DNA of 64,000 nucleotides, taken from NCBI GenBank assembly GCA_028386065.3, contig JAKUCV010006904.1:1-64000 (forward strand), in the 5' to 3' direction. This document shows, one piece after another, positions 1 through 11,963 of the stretch (positions are counted from its first letter, which is position 1; every line of letters begins with the position of its first letter). Both the position numbers and the translations under genes were made by a program. The stretch is from Turnera subulata (Eukaryota > Streptophyta > Magnoliopsida > Malpighiales > Passifloraceae). Below the pieces are notes generated by a model. That model saw only the letters and a list, made by a program, of their open reading frames with translations, did no database searches and was not told the origin of the DNA.

Positions 1-226
1 CAGGTTGTAACGGTTTGTTAAGCACCCGTAAGCTTAACATAGATAGTGAAATCTTCAAGTGAGACTTGAAGGGCTGGATTAGCCACACTAGTAGAGTGTG
101 TGTGAACCAGGATAAATCTCTTGTGTCCTTCATTCTTTTAATTCCGCATTCAATTCCTGCTTATTTCGTTTTTATTCGATTATCGCTATTCACCCCCCCC
201 TCTAGCGAAGGGCTATTGTTCTTACA
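1..226 (+). mobile_element. 3' end of a copia-type LTR (partial)
   Basis: The segment ends ...CCCCCCCCTCTAGCGAAGG and then TTCTTACA. It matches, in inverted orientation, the end of the solo LTR at 33,468-34,831, sharing the GTGTGTGTGAACCAG block, the CTTGTGTCCTTC block and the C-run followed by TCTAGC. The LTR end joins gypsy element A directly at 227, so this copy inserted into A. The rest lies outside the window, so its target duplication (CATGC on this side) cannot be tested. Confidence 0.6.
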
Positions 227-2433
227 CATGCTTATCACAAGTAACCCAGGTCAAGGCCACCACGAAACAGTCTTAAACCATCGAGTCATACCACTACTTA
301 CCACGTGACAATTATATTATCATCATCAAAATCAAATCACAGGGATCAACATCCCTAACCAAAATACCGAGATAGACATCCCTATCCAAAACCAAGGATC
401 GACATCCTTATCTCAAATTATTAATTAATCCATTATTCTTATGGCCAAAGACACGAAAATAAATATCCAAAACTCGACACGGGAATAAACATCCCAAAAC
501 CAAATCATAGCACCGGGATAAACATCCCGACAACAATCAAGACCATGGGATAAACATCCCGAATCATACCACAACAAATGCAACATCCAACAATGCATTA
601 ATCAACAAACACAATAACCGAGTAATACAGACACATATTGAAGGAAATCCATCCTCACCTTGGCCGATTACTCAACTCCGGAAACAATGACCGGTCCGAC
701 GCCGGCTCCTCGGGAAACTGCCCGATATCCAAACCTATACAACAAAACCATATATACACATAAATGCACATAATCGGTATGCTATGATGCCAATACTGCG
801 AAATAAACCCATCCCGGTTCTTATCCGTTATTATTATTTTTTACCGAAAATATTTTACCGTACGTATTTCCGAATATAATTTCGGTACCATACTTTAATT
901 AAAACTCTTTTCAAAATATTTTCATAAAATAATTATAATTTTCCAAAATTATAATCTCCATAATTTTTCCAGAAAAATAATAACCTATTTATAATTTTCC
1001 AGAAAATATTTATAGTATTTATCTTTTTCTATATATAATAATATTTTCCAACACAAAATATAATTACCTTTAATTTTCAAAGTACACATATATATATATA
1101 TATTCCTCAACCATAATTCTCCAGGGAAAATAATACATATTAAATTTCCAGAAATTATTTTCATGGTACATATACTTTTTTTCCAATTAATAATAGTTTT
1201 CCAAAACAAAACTTAATTATTTATCAAAATATATATATTTATATTTTTCTCAAAATACCAGAATTAAATTGACCTTTATTTCCTCAAAATAAATAAATAT
1301 TTTTTCTCAAAATTAAATACCAGAATATAAATAAATATCTATATATATTGTTTTTTTTTAAAAAATAAATCGGACTAGGCTGAACAGGACCAGGCCCAAA
1401 CGAGGGCAGCAGGCCCGCCAAGGCTCGACCCAGCACCAGCCCATAGCCCAGCCCACGCGAACAAACCCAACCCAGAATAGGCGACCCGACCAGAAGATAC
1501 GGGTCGGACGCGGCTCACCTCACGGGTTCAGCGACGGCGGCGCGACGAGCGGCAAGGACGGGCGAGAGGAAGGCTAGCGCGAGGTCGGCGAGGCTGAGGC
1601 GACTCCATAGGCGGCGGAAGGGCGGCGCTGCGTCGTCGGCGTGAGGCGGCAGGCGCGGAAAAGCTAGATCCGCGGGTCAACGGCGCGTCACGGCGCTACG
1701 GTGGACGGAAGGACTCGGGGGCGACGGCAACAGGTCGGCGACGGAGAGGAGAAGCAGCTGGTGGCGGCGGCGCAACGAGAGGCGGCACCGAACGCTTCCT
1801 CGTGTACAACAACTGTGGCGGGTGGCAACTGTTCACGAGTTTTCTGCATTTTATTTTTTTCTTTCTTTTTTCTCTATTTTCTTTTCTTTTCTTTTCTTTT
1901 TCTCTCATTTTCTTTTCTTTCTCTATTTTCTAATTGTTTTTTTTTCATTTACTCTTCTCTTTTTTTTCCTCTGTTTTTCTATTTTTTTCCTTTTCTTTTT
2001 TTTTTCTTTTTCTTCTCTTTTTTTTTCTCTTTTTTTTTTCTCTCTTTTTCTTTTTCCTCTCCTTTCTTCCTCTCTTCCTCTCCTTCTTCCTCTGCTTTCT
2101 TTTTATACAACGTAATTTACTGTGCCACCTGTGATTTATCAATAATGCAGCTTGTCTGCATTATAGAGCGAGTCCGGTCCGGACCAAAAAATAACTGATA
2201 CCCCCTTAGTTATTTTCCGGTGTGATTTTTTCGAAAATCCCGGGACCCGAAAAATACCAACTTAGGCCCGAAAAATCCACGAAAAAATCACGAGCGCGGG
2301 AAAACTCTCGGTTTCGAAAAACGACGCCCGATTTACCTTGAATTAAGTACCCAAGATTAATTCAACGGTAAATCACGGTAAAAAGACTTTTACAGTCCCG
2401 GTAAAAATCAAAATTTTTACCCGGGCTGTTACA
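227..2433 (-). repeat. 3' LTR of element A (truncated)
   Basis: This copy matches 11969-14141 block for block. Shared parts are the run of catccc motifs, an AT-rich part, a GC-rich block of about 300 bp (1,370-1,840), a pyrimidine tract (1,849-2,105), and the end at CCCGGGCTGTTACA. It lacks its distal part because a copia LTR joins at 226/227. Confidence 0.85.
1849..2105 (+). repeat. Homopyrimidine tract in LTR of element A
   Basis: About 255 bases are almost only T and C on the plus strand, with purines only at a few points. Long reading frames here encode only Phe, Ser and Leu on one strand and Lys, Arg and Glu on the other. They are composition artefacts and not genes. The same tract is in the other LTR at 13,549-13,812. 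Confidence 0.85.
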
Positions 2434-2575
2434 GTCTACCCACCTTAAAAAGAATTTCGTCCCCGAAATTCCGTCTTATCCGTGGGTCCTACCACGATAA
2501 GCTTCTGGCACACTCTGCCAGGTGTCCAACTCCACCTGAGATACCGCTTATACCCTTAAGCGACATCTCGTCCTC

Positions 2576-2580
2576 TATAA
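2576..2580 (+). promoter_or_regulatory. TATA-like box before antisense ORF
   Basis: CTCTATAAGAACC lies about 40 bp before the ATG at 2618, on the strand opposite to the retroelement. The spacing would suit a very short 5' leader. Expression is inferred only. Confidence 0.35.
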
Positions 2581-2617
2581 GAACCAAACCTCATGACTGG
2601 CATACTCACACACAGTC

Positions 2618-2995
2618 ATGGACTCTCCACTCCGATCTCGAACAACCTCAGACTCCGAGAACAACAGCTACATCGGCGGCACTGCTTTCCCAACAAGCTC
2701 CGATGAAGAACCTCCCAAGAAGCGGTTCAAAACCAACATCATCGGCCTGAAGGAACACATGGTCGTCTCCAGCAGACGGCGAAAGAAGCGTGCTCCCAAG
2801 GAAGCTGAGGAAAGGAAGGGCAAAGCAACGGCTGAAAGAAGCACTCCGCAGCAGACGCTGACGCAGCTGAACGTCTCACTGAAGAAGATCAGCTTGGCGG
2901 GGGCGCAGATAGAACTGGCGTGCGCGGAACTCTTTCCTCACGTGAAAAACGTCCAAAAATTTGTAAAAGACCTAAAGAAGCAAGTAACTCCTTAG
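2618..2995 (+). CDS. Antisense ORF in element A, unknown, NLS-like basic protein
   Basis: I do not recognise this 125-codon frame. The N-terminus is rich in Ser and Asp. Two basic clusters that look like nuclear localisation signals follow (PPKKRFK near residue 32 and SRRRKKRAPK near residue 52). Next is a Lys/Glu-rich stretch, then a more ordered C-terminal part of about 45 residues with regularly spaced hydrophobics (QLNVSLKKISL, ELFPHVKNVQKF). It runs against the direction of element A. Antisense extra ORFs are known from several plant gypsy lineages, so it may be such an aORF. No splice site or homologue is evident. The second LTR-like relatives in this window do not carry a copy, so purifying selection cannot be judged. 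Confidence 0.4.
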   Translation: MDSPLRSRTTSDSENNSYIGGTAFPTSSDEEPPKKRFKTNIIGLKEHMVVSSRRRKKRAPKEAEERKGKATAERSTPQQTLTQLNVSLKKISLAGAQIELACAELFPHVKNVQKFVKDLKKQVTP

Positions 2996-3741
2996 AGTAC
3001 TTCTTCTCCGTTGTAAAACTATTATAAATTAAATAAAATAAGTTCCTTTTTAAATCAAAATCTTTTGTGTTACGAAATCTCATGTTAAACAGAAAAAATA
3101 AAACATCTCAAAGCAAAACAAAAATCAACTATAAGAATATAAAATCAAATATAAAGAAATTAAAAACAAAACTCGTTTAATAAAATCAAAACATAAAGAA
3201 ACTAAAACAAAAACATGTTTTCATGATCGGTGCTTGTATCGGACGTAAACATCCTCTATCCCGAGAAACGTGACATGCAGAGTTAACGATGACGTCGGTT
3301 ACCTCGTGAAAAAGACGACCGTTAACTCGCACGGTGACGATCACGAGAGCGTCCCGTGTCCCTCGAAAGAAACGTTACCCACTTGTTCACAAATTCCGCA
3401 TGAGCCAAAAATGTCTGTCAAGTCCTGCATCTCTCCACAATGTCCGAACAGCTGTAAGCTTGTCGCACATGCACCCCACTCGAGGTGTGGTCCCATCAGT
3501 CTAGCCACAACGGTCACGGATGCATGTGATAAAAGATGCAGGAAAATATGGAAAAACCATGAAAAGAAAGGACAAAGTAGCCAGGGCGAAAGACAATCAT
3601 GAGATGGAAAAAGGCTGAAAAACTCTGGCATTGTAGCCCGAAAAACGTATAAAGTGACGAAACAATAAATGAAGCAACGACAAAGTTTTCAAAAAGCAAG
3701 ATCTTGAAAATCGAAAACGGTAATCACGCTCCCCATAAGAG

Positions 3742-3749
3742 TATAAAAG
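3742..3749 (+). promoter_or_regulatory. TATA-like box before second antisense unit
   Basis: TATAAAAG lies in a GC-balanced context about 230 bp before the ATG at 3978. It is a possible core promoter for the second antisense unit, inferred from sequence and position only. Confidence 0.3.
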
Positions 3750-3977
3750 AAACGGAGCGGTGAGGTGTAAATTATCAAAAACATTTTAAAGCAAACAAAC
3801 GCTCAGAAAAACAAAACCACAACGTTCAGAAAAACAAAATACCCACGATTCCAAAATACGATGCTTGCTCCATCATCCGTCTTCTTCCTCGAAGGTTCCA
3901 ATCTAGGCAGAAGAAACCGACTGGCCTACAGTATGATCAACGAGCGTCCATAAGAACTACCGAACGAGCTCGGCAAA

Positions 3978-4544
3978 ATGCCACGTCTGGTCTTCGTCGA
4001 CGAACTCTACTCATCCAGATTCTTCGTCACTCCCATGGAAGAGACGTTCTTCCTAGAGGACCATGGCACCCTGAGGACCTCCTTCTACGGATCGGCCAAC
4101 TCAGTCATGTTTTTCATCTCTGAAAGACTTTAGGAGTTCAACCTAGAGTCCACTTGCCAATTCCCGGAGCAAGGTGCCTACTACCAGCTCTCGATGACTG
4201 CCCAAAGCATGCCCAGAATGACTCGGTTACATCCAACTTGGCCAAAGGCCCGACTACTGGTGTGGAACTGCAGAGGAGTCGCTAGGCGTTCCCAGGAGTT
4301 CTCGCGTACCCTGAGGGACCTGAAGAACCAATACAAGCTAAATATGGTTCTTCTCACGGAGACCCAGTGGCAACCTGAAGACGATCACGGTCTCATCCCA
4401 CTCCGGTTCCCTGCAGCTAACCGGTTCGAGCTTCCTGGCCAAAACAACGTAGGCGACATGTGGTTCTCGTAGAGCGACAGGATCACGGTCAACATCAACA
4501 ATGACCCCAACAGCTTCAGGGTCAACGTCGTTCCAAGGCGATGA
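3978..4544 (+). pseudogene. Antisense ORF with LINE endonuclease-like start, broken by two stops
   Basis: One frame runs 3978-4544 with in-frame TAG stops at 4131 and 4470. The middle part reads LLVWNCRGVARRSQEFSRTL, then a stretch ending MVLLTETQ. This matches the N-terminal signature of plant L1-type apurinic endonuclease domains (hWNCRG, then about 30 residues, then hhhhxET/EP). The later part around SDRITVNI also fits the same domain further on. The catalytic GDFN and SDH motifs are absent, so no nuclease activity is expected. The unit lies antisense in element A. It is most likely a captured and decayed LINE piece, or an old aORF of the retroelement that arose from one. Confidence 0.5.
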
Positions 4545-4796
4545 ATGTATTTTCTTTTTAAAATATCAATGTAATATTTATGCTTGTAATGATAATATTA
4601 GTATTATTAATAATATTTATATTTCTGCTTATTTATGGCATCATTTACCTCTTACGTGAATGTTCTGCGACAGCTGGCGTCCCTTGACTGGATCCATAAT
4701 GCACTAACTAAAATGATATAAAATAATAAACAAGTGGAGCGAACTATGCAAACAAGGACAACAAACACACATGGACTTCCCAACAAGACCTAACGC

Positions 4797-4812
4797 TCGC
4801 TCCGCTACCAAA
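4797..4812 (-). promoter_or_regulatory. Primer-binding-site-like sequence of element A
   Basis: On the minus strand the sequence directly after the 5' LTR reads TTTTGGTAGCGGAGCGAG. Element B has a similar TTGGTAGCGGAGC at the same place (7743-7754). Both resemble the usual plant TGGTATCAGAGC (initiator Met tRNA) but differ at several bases, so the tRNA primer is uncertain. Confidence 0.55.
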
Positions 4813-5487
4813 ATGAAGCGCCTCGACCCGTATTTACCGTACACAGTAAACACGTGCCAGAACTGTGACGACCCAATCAAACAAAGCCCAGCATATAGTG
4901 TATACAACAGATATCCGGGCTCAACAGCCCAAAATAAAACAACAATAATCATAATAACAGGACCAATGGCCCAACAATAGTAAAAACAATGCACAACAGA
5001 AGACTTAATAACTCACAAAACACTGTATGCGACACTGATGCAAACTATGGATCCGAACACTGTCCAAGGGATAATGTCGCAGCCTATCTGGAATGCATCA
5101 ACCTGTACCAAAGGTAACTCATCCTACGGGATGAAAGCCCGCAGGTGAGGGGTGAGTCCGAAGTGCTCACAACCATGGAAAGACGATCAATATGAAACAC
5201 TATAAGTACTCAAAGTCAAAAACACGGGCATATCAGCCAAAACGAGACAACCCAAAAGACACGACCCAAAGTCGGTCCAAGACCAAAAGACTTAAATGAA
5301 AATCTAATTTTCCAATTTTATCTTTTCCGGGCCCCGTCACGGATAAGCTAGGGGTCAGACCTGGTTATCAACATATTCCGGGTGCCAGACCAAATCCAGA
5401 GAACCCAGGGATCGACATCCCAAAAATAATCACGGGATAGACATCCCAAGCATAGACATTCTTATCACAAGTAACCCAGGTCATGGC

Positions 5488-7738
5488 TGTACTACCCCAG
5501 GTACACCCTAGAATATAGAGAATTATTACTTGATAAGAGTTGAGTGTAGCTTGTCCTCCCGGCACGTTCGTGTAGGTTAGATACTATATTCGGGAGTTTG
5601 TGAAGGATGTTCATATTCTTGGTGTAAATTTTGGTATGGGTTAGGTTATGGCTCGGTGATATGTGTTGGTGTCGGATTGAGATGGTATGGTAAGCATAGG
5701 CTCGGCCTAGTGCACAAAAGTTGGTTCGTAGTGATCCGATGGCACGGTTGGCCTAGTTTGGTGTCCCGAGTGCTCGACTTGTCTAATGGGCCAATAAATG
5801 GTCGGAAATGATAGGAATGTGATTACTTGGTGTAATAAATTTATTAGATGCACAATTGGACAATGGAGATATCGGTTGGCTCGATTTGGTGCGAAATGGT
5901 GCACAACCGGGGCATTGGTGTGCCCGTCGGTGCACAATTGGGCTCGATAAGGGTAAATGCATAATTTGGCAAATCGACCAATCGGAGTTCGACATGTGGC
6001 TCGGAAATATGTTGCTGGAGGTCTTTGGTGTGCAAGCTAGTAGGTCAGGTGTCACAAGCCAATTGGTCGAAAAATAAGCACGTGGTGGCACGTGCTTGTG
6101 CAAGTGGCATGATTTGGGCAAGTGGTGGCAAGTGGGTGCTCACTCACCTACTTGCCCATGCATTAAGGGGGTGAAGCAGGCACCTTTCACCTATTGTGAT
6201 CAGACCCAATTCGTGCTAGTGAGAGAGTGAGAGAGAGAGAGGAGAAAGAGGAAGAGAGGAGAGTGAGCCAAAGGGGATTCTGCTCTCGGCCAGACAGACC
6301 TCTGGACACTAAAATGATGATTTCAGCCAAACCACCGGTTGAAATTGAGTGAAACAAAAGCCCAGAGGTAGCTAACTTCCATAGCTTTAATTGGACACCG
6401 GTTTGGTGGATTTGGGAGCTGAACTGAGAGAGTTATGCACTCTCAAATTTCACTGTTCTGCAGCAGACCTGCTGCTTGACCCCGAGTTGGTGTATGAGCC
6501 ATATCTGGTGTTATAGGGATTGGAATTGAGTGTTCTCAGTGTCTAGTTAAAGGTAAGAGACAGGGCTACAACTTTGATGTTTATGACCAAAGCTAATGCT
6601 GCCTCTAGGTTTGTGTTTGAGGTGGGTGAAGTCTCTGCCTCTGCATGGCAGATTCTACCCGAGCTGCTGTAAGGTTGATTTGTGGTTTATATTCTATGGT
6701 TGCTATAGTTGAGTTATGATATCTATTTGTATGTTTGTGACAGGGCAGTAGGAACCCTAGATGCCCAAGGGTTCTAAGTAGAAGGATTGGATTGCTTTGA
6801 TGTGCCTAATGGCTTGGTTGATGTGTCTAATGGTTTGGTAAGTTTGGTTGCCATGCTTGTGATGGTTGATGGTGCTAGCTTGTTGGTTGATGACCCAATA
6901 TGCTATTTGATGACACCAATGGTGCAATATTGATGATAAGATGATAATGCCTTGGCTTATTGACGAGTCTGATAATCGGGCTGTGCATTTCATGCATTAT
7001 ATATGCATCCATGACATTGGCATAAGATGATATTGATGTTGATGATGGACCCTGCAGTGCCCCTGGGCTGCTTGGTCATATAAGATGATAATGGGGTTAT
7101 ACTGGGCGCAGTGTGTGGTTTGGTAGCAAGTCACGAGCACTTCCCGTGGCTGTGGGCTAAGGAGTAACATGTTGGTAAAGGCTACCAGATCACGCAGGTA
7201 GGCTTAGTACAACTTCACGATAGCTTACCCGTGGGCTGATCACGGTGCATTGATGTAAAGCTGTTGGATGTTGTTGCCTCTTGTGTGTATCATTGTTGTT
7301 GCTTGTATGGTCAACTACTTATTGAGTCAGTGGACTCACCCCCTATTTTCTCCCCTTGTCTTACAGGTGCGAGATTGAGTGCGCGGGCTGTAGGACGATG
7401 GGTATAGCCGAGTCGGTCTCCTTTAATTACATTACTGTATTATTTTATATATGGAGATTAAGTCCTTGTATAGTAAGAAGTAGTGCCCCTCGTAGCAAGA
7501 GCTTTATGACATTAGAGGAGTTGTATTTATTAATTGGTTATGATACATTTTATTATCTTTTGTTGCCTTTGCGTTTGTCGGTTGTCGCTTCCTTTTACGC
7601 TGCGCATTTCTTTGTTGGTAACCCGCCGAGCAGAGGCAACAGACTTTTGGTTGAGGTGGAGAAGGGCCTTTGGGCTCCTTGTGCCACCTGGGGGGTGCGC
7701 AAGGCACCTGGCCGGTCGCGCTTAGCGGGGGCGTGACA
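5488..7738 (+). repeat. 5' LTR of element B
   Basis: It starts TGTACTACCCCAGGTACACC and ends GGGGGCGTGACA. A GA-rich microsatellite lies near 6,222. A block at 7,321-7,375 (GAGTCAGTGGACTCACCCC, then CTTACAGGTGCGAG) is of the kind commonly seen in the R region of plant gypsy LTRs. Confidence 0.92.
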
Positions 7739-9717
7739 GAATTGGTAGCGGAGCATGTTTATTTATGATGTGTTTGATGTCTTGTATTTTGCTTCCAAAA
7801 TATGTGATGGTTTGGGGTAGTGGAGCATGTGTTTCTGAAAGTGTGTGTTATGTCATTTCAAAATGTGATAGTTGTGGTAAAGGAGCTTGTTTTCATGATA
7901 GAGTTAGATGTCTATGTCGTTGGGGTGTAGTTAAGTAGTTTTGCTAAAGGGGCATAGGTTGTCGAGTCTTGTGGCTAATACCCATCGATTTAGAGGTTTG
8001 GGTTTTGGTGAGAGGCGTTTGAATTAATTATGTGTGCTTATTGTGTGTTATATGTTGCTATGTCTTTGTGTTTTCTTTTATTTTGCTCAAAAACTCGTGG
8101 ACAGGTTATATTGGCATGGAGCAGTTGGGAATAAAGTGTAGAGGAAGTAAGTAGTTGGTTGTGTGGATTTTTAAAGAAGTGTAAAGAATGGCAGAATAGG
8201 CCTTATGATGGATTGGGACGGTTTAAACTGAAGTAGGAATTGAGAAAGGGAGAAGAAGTTTGTGAGCAGATGTGTGTGCATAAAGGAGTAGGGATGCAGT
8301 TTGCATGTGTAGTTTGGCATTAGTAGAGGAATGGTAGTAGATAGTGCTGTAGAATCTAAGGACCAGTAAAGTATAAAGAAATTGGTTATAGATGTAGAGT
8401 TTTGTTTAGAATTTGTAACTAAATAATGATTCATGACCAAGTTAGACGTTTAAACCTTTTTAAGTAGTAATAGAGGAAGGATGATGTTGATGAATAATTT
8501 GGGTGATTAACACATGTTAGAATAAAATTGACACCCTAAATTACCTATAGAGATGGTCTTGATTATTTAGAGTTAGATTATGGAATGTAAAGTTTTGATG
8601 AAGTATGCTGATGGACTTGGAGATGTGTGTGAGGTGCTACATCTTTTTGTGAGGTGTAAGCGGAGTCGCGCTGCGGAAGCGTGGTTAGTTATTTGGGATG
8701 TAATTGGCACGCTACAGTGTTGTTGGTGCCCACTTGGCATGCTGCAGTGCTTGGTGCGCAGTTGGCATGCTGTAGTGCTGTTGGTGCCTAGTTGGTGCGC
8801 TGCTAAGCCAATTGGTGCGTCAATTGGTACAATTGGTGTGCATTGGTGTGGGAGTAGTGAACTTCGTCGCTTAGTAGGGGGAAGTTGGTCCCGTTGGCCG
8901 ATTCTAGAGCCAATACCCGCACTAGTGTGCGAATAGTGCATTTTGAGGTCCAGATGGGGTAATTGGCCTTATTGGACAATTGGCATCGTAATGTGCGGAT
9001 AGTGCACTGTAGTGGTGTGAATAAGATGTAGAAGTTATTAGTGATGAGAGAATGAGTAGATGGGTTATAGTAACTTATTCAGTGATGTATCATGTGGAGA
9101 AGTTAAGTGGAGACTTATATGGTTACATTTGGAAGGCTAATGGTACACTGCAAAGTTTTGTTCACTTGGACAATGTGGCCACAATTTATAACGTTTTTGC
9201 AAATACTGTTTTGAAAATATTTTTAAAGGCATGAATTAAGCAAGTTTGGCATTAGTACCATTTAGCCTATCCATTTGTACCGTGGTAAGAAGTGATAGAT
9301 AGTTAAGATTATGCTTGAGATGTGACACGGACTGGTGTGTGATACGGATTGGTGTGAGTGTTACGAGTGTAAGAGATATGACAATTTGAGGTAAGTGAAA
9401 TGGATTATAATGAGATGTGACCATGAGGGAGTATCGGATGTACATTGAAGAAATGAACATGTCATTTGAGGTATCTAAGTGAGGAGTTGAGGTTGAACTT
9501 GAGAATAAATTTCGAGGTAAACAACTTGGAGATATATTGGGTTGAGTTATAGTTAAGTGATCTATTAAAGGTAGAGCTTGAAACGAAAGAGGAACAATAG
9601 GATGACATATGAGTATATTTAAGAAGACGATTGAGAGTTACGAAAGGATTGAGGTGGTCTTTGAGGTTATAATGGCTCCTGAATTTCGAGGACGAAATTC
9701 TTTGAAGGAGGGGATAC
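7739..9717 (+). other. Non-coding internal region of element B
   Basis: No frame longer than chance and no retroviral motif was found in 2 kb. It has a primer-like TGGTAGCGGAGC at 7743-7754. Around 8,700-8,860 there is a loose series of TTGGTGC and GGCATGCTGCAGTG units. The region ends with a polypurine tract at 9,690-9,717. Confidence 0.8.
9690..9717 (+). promoter_or_regulatory. Polypurine tract of element B
   Basis: GGACGAAATTC is followed by GAAGGAGGGGATAC directly before LTR 2. This is the typical gypsy context for the start of plus-strand DNA synthesis. Element A has the same motif on the minus strand. Confidence 0.75.
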
Positions 9718-11963
9718 TGTAATACCCCAGGTACACCCTAGAATATAGAGAAGTATTACTTGATGAGAGTTGAGTGTAGCTTGTCCTCCCGGCACGTTCG
9801 TGTAGGTTAGATACTATATTCGGGAGTTTGTGAAGGATGTTCATATTCTTGGTGTAAATTTTGGTATGGGTTAGGTTATGGCTCGGTGATATGTGTTGGT
9901 GTCGGATTGAGATGAGATGGTAAGCATAGGCTCGGCCTAGTGCACACAAGTTGGTTCGTAGTGATCCGATGGCACGGTTGGCCTAGTTTGGTGTCCCGAG
10001 TGCTCGACTTGTCTAATGGGCCAATAAATAGTCAGAAATGATAGGAATGTGATTACTTGGTGTAATAAATTTATTAGATGCACAAATGGACAATGGAGAT
10101 ATCAGTTGGCTCGATTTGGTGCGAAATGGTGCACAACCGGGGCATTGGTGTGCCCGTCGGTGCACAATTGGGCTCGATAAGGGTAAATGCATAATTTGCC
10201 AAATAGACCAATCGGAGTTCGACATGTGGCTCAGAAATATGTTGCTGGAGGTCTTTGGTGTGCAAGCTAGTAGGTCGGGTGTCACAAGCCAATTGGTCGA
10301 AAAACAGGCACGTGGTGGCACGTGCTTGTGCAAGTGGCATGATTTGGGCAAGTGGTGGCAAGTGGGTGCTCACTCACCTACTTGCCCATGCATTAAGGGG
10401 GTGAAGCAGGCACCTTTCACCTATTGTGATCAGACCCAATTCGTGCTAGTGAGAGAGAGAGAGAGGAGAAAGAGGAAGAGAGGAGAGTGAGCCAAAGGGG
10501 ATTCTGCTCTCGGCCAGACAGACCCCTGGACACTAAAATGATGATTCCAGCCGAACCACCAGTTGAAATTGAGTGAAACCAAAGCCCAGAGGTAGCTAAC
10601 TTCCATAGATTTAATTTGACACCGGTTTGGTGGATTTGGGAGCTGAACTGAGAGAGTTATGCACTCTCAAAGTTCACTGTTCTGCAGCAGACCTGCTGCT
10701 TGACCCCGAGTTGGTGTATAAGCCATATCTGGTGTTATAGGGCTTGGAATTGATTGTTCTCAGTGGCTCGTTAGAGATAGGAGACAGGGCTACAACTTTG
10801 ATGTTTATGACCAAAGCTAATGCTGCCTTTAGGTTTGTGTTTGAGGTGGGTGAAGTCTCTGCCTTTGCATGGCAGATTCTACCCGAGCTGCTGTAAGGTT
10901 GATTTGTGGTTTATATTCTATGGTTGCTATAATTGAGTTATGATATCTATTTTTATGTTTGTGACATGGCAGTAGGAACCCTAGATTCCCAAGGGTTCTA
11001 AGTAGAAGGATTGGATTGCTTTGATGTGCCTAATGGCTTGGTTGATGTGTCTAATGGTTTGGTAAGTTTGGTTGCCATGCTTGTGATGGTTGATGGTGCT
11101 AGCTTGTTGGTTGATGACCCAATATGCTATTTGATGGCACCAATGGTGCAATATTGATGATAAGATGATAATGCCTTGGCTTATTGACGAGTCCGATAAT
11201 CGGGCTGTGCATTTCATGCATTACATATGCATCCATGACATTGGCATAAGATGATATTGATGTTGATGATGGACCCTGCAGTGCCCCTGGGCTGCTTGGT
11301 CATATGAGATGATGGTGGGGTTATACTGGGCGCAGTGTGTGGTTTGGTAGCAAGTCACGAGCACTTCCCGTGGCTGTGGGCTAAGGAGTAACATGTTGGT
11401 AAAGGCTACCAGATCACGCAGGTAGGCTTAGTACAACTTCACGATAGCTTACCCGTGGGCTGATCACGGTGCATTGATGTAAAGCTGTTGGATGTTGTTG
11501 CCTCTTGTGTGTATCATTGCTATTGTTTGTACGGTCACCTACTTATTGAGTCAGTGGACTCACCCCCCTATTTCCTCCCCTTGTCTTACAGGTGCGAGAT
11601 TGAGTGCGCGGGCTGTAGGACGATGGGTATAGCCGAGTCAGTCTCCTTTAGTTACATTACTGTATTATTTTATATATGGAGATTAAGTCCTTGTATAGTA
11701 AGAAGTAGTGCCCCTCGTAGCAAGAGCTTTATGACATTAGAGGAGTTGTCTTTATTAATTGGTTATGATACATTTTATTATCTTTTGTTGCCTTTGCGTT
11801 TGTCGGTTGTCGCTTCCTTTTACGCTGCGCATTTCTTTGTTGGTAACCCGCCGAGCAGAGGCAACGGACTTTTGGTTGAGGTGGAGAAGGGCCTTTGGGT
11901 TCCTTGTGCCACCTGGTGGGTGCGCAAGGCACCTGGCCAGTCACGCTTAGCGGGGGCGTGACA
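9718..11963 (+). repeat. 3' LTR of element B
   Basis: It starts TGTAATACCCCAGGTACACC and ends GGGGGCGTGACA, and is collinear with 5,488-7,738 apart from scattered substitutions. It is followed at once by the ATGGC duplication. Confidence 0.92.

Larger units (their letters stand above)
2434..4813 (-). other. Internal region of element A
   Basis: This 2.4-kb region runs from the polypurine tract to the primer site. Its sense (minus) strand shows no gag, protease, reverse transcriptase, RNase H or integrase. Instead, two ORF-like units with TATA-like boxes lie on the plus strand, antisense to the element (2,618-2,995 and 3,978-4,544). The part between, 3,000-3,970, is A-rich with no recognisable frame. 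The part 4,550-4,790 is AT-rich and non-coding. Confidence 0.7.
5488..11963 (+). mobile_element. Complete gypsy-type non-coding LTR retrotransposon B
   Basis: TG...CA LTRs of about 2.25 kb flank a 1.98-kb internal region. The element is bordered by the exact 5-bp duplication ATGGC (5,483-5,487 and 11,964-11,968). A primer-like site follows LTR 1 and a polypurine tract precedes LTR 2. The internal region has no gag-pol frame, so it is a large non-autonomous derivative (LARD-like). The two LTRs differ at scattered bases and small indels, so the insertion is young to moderate in age. It lies inside the 5' LTR of element A and is therefore younger than A. Confidence 0.93.

Noticed and set aside
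1701..2198. Long overlapping frames on both strands (also at 13,400-13,850)
   Set aside because: They come from the homopyrimidine tract; the products are runs of Phe/Ser/Leu or Lys/Arg/Glu without any domain.
5707..6121. Several overlapping frames in element B's LTRs (repeated at 10,013-10,490)
   Set aside because: They lie inside LTRs, overlap on both strands, and differ between the two LTR copies by frame-breaking changes.
7356..7736. 126-codon frame at the end of LTR 1 of element B (also 11,488-11,961)
   Set aside because: It crosses the LTR end region and has no domain; presence in both copies is explained by LTR duplication.
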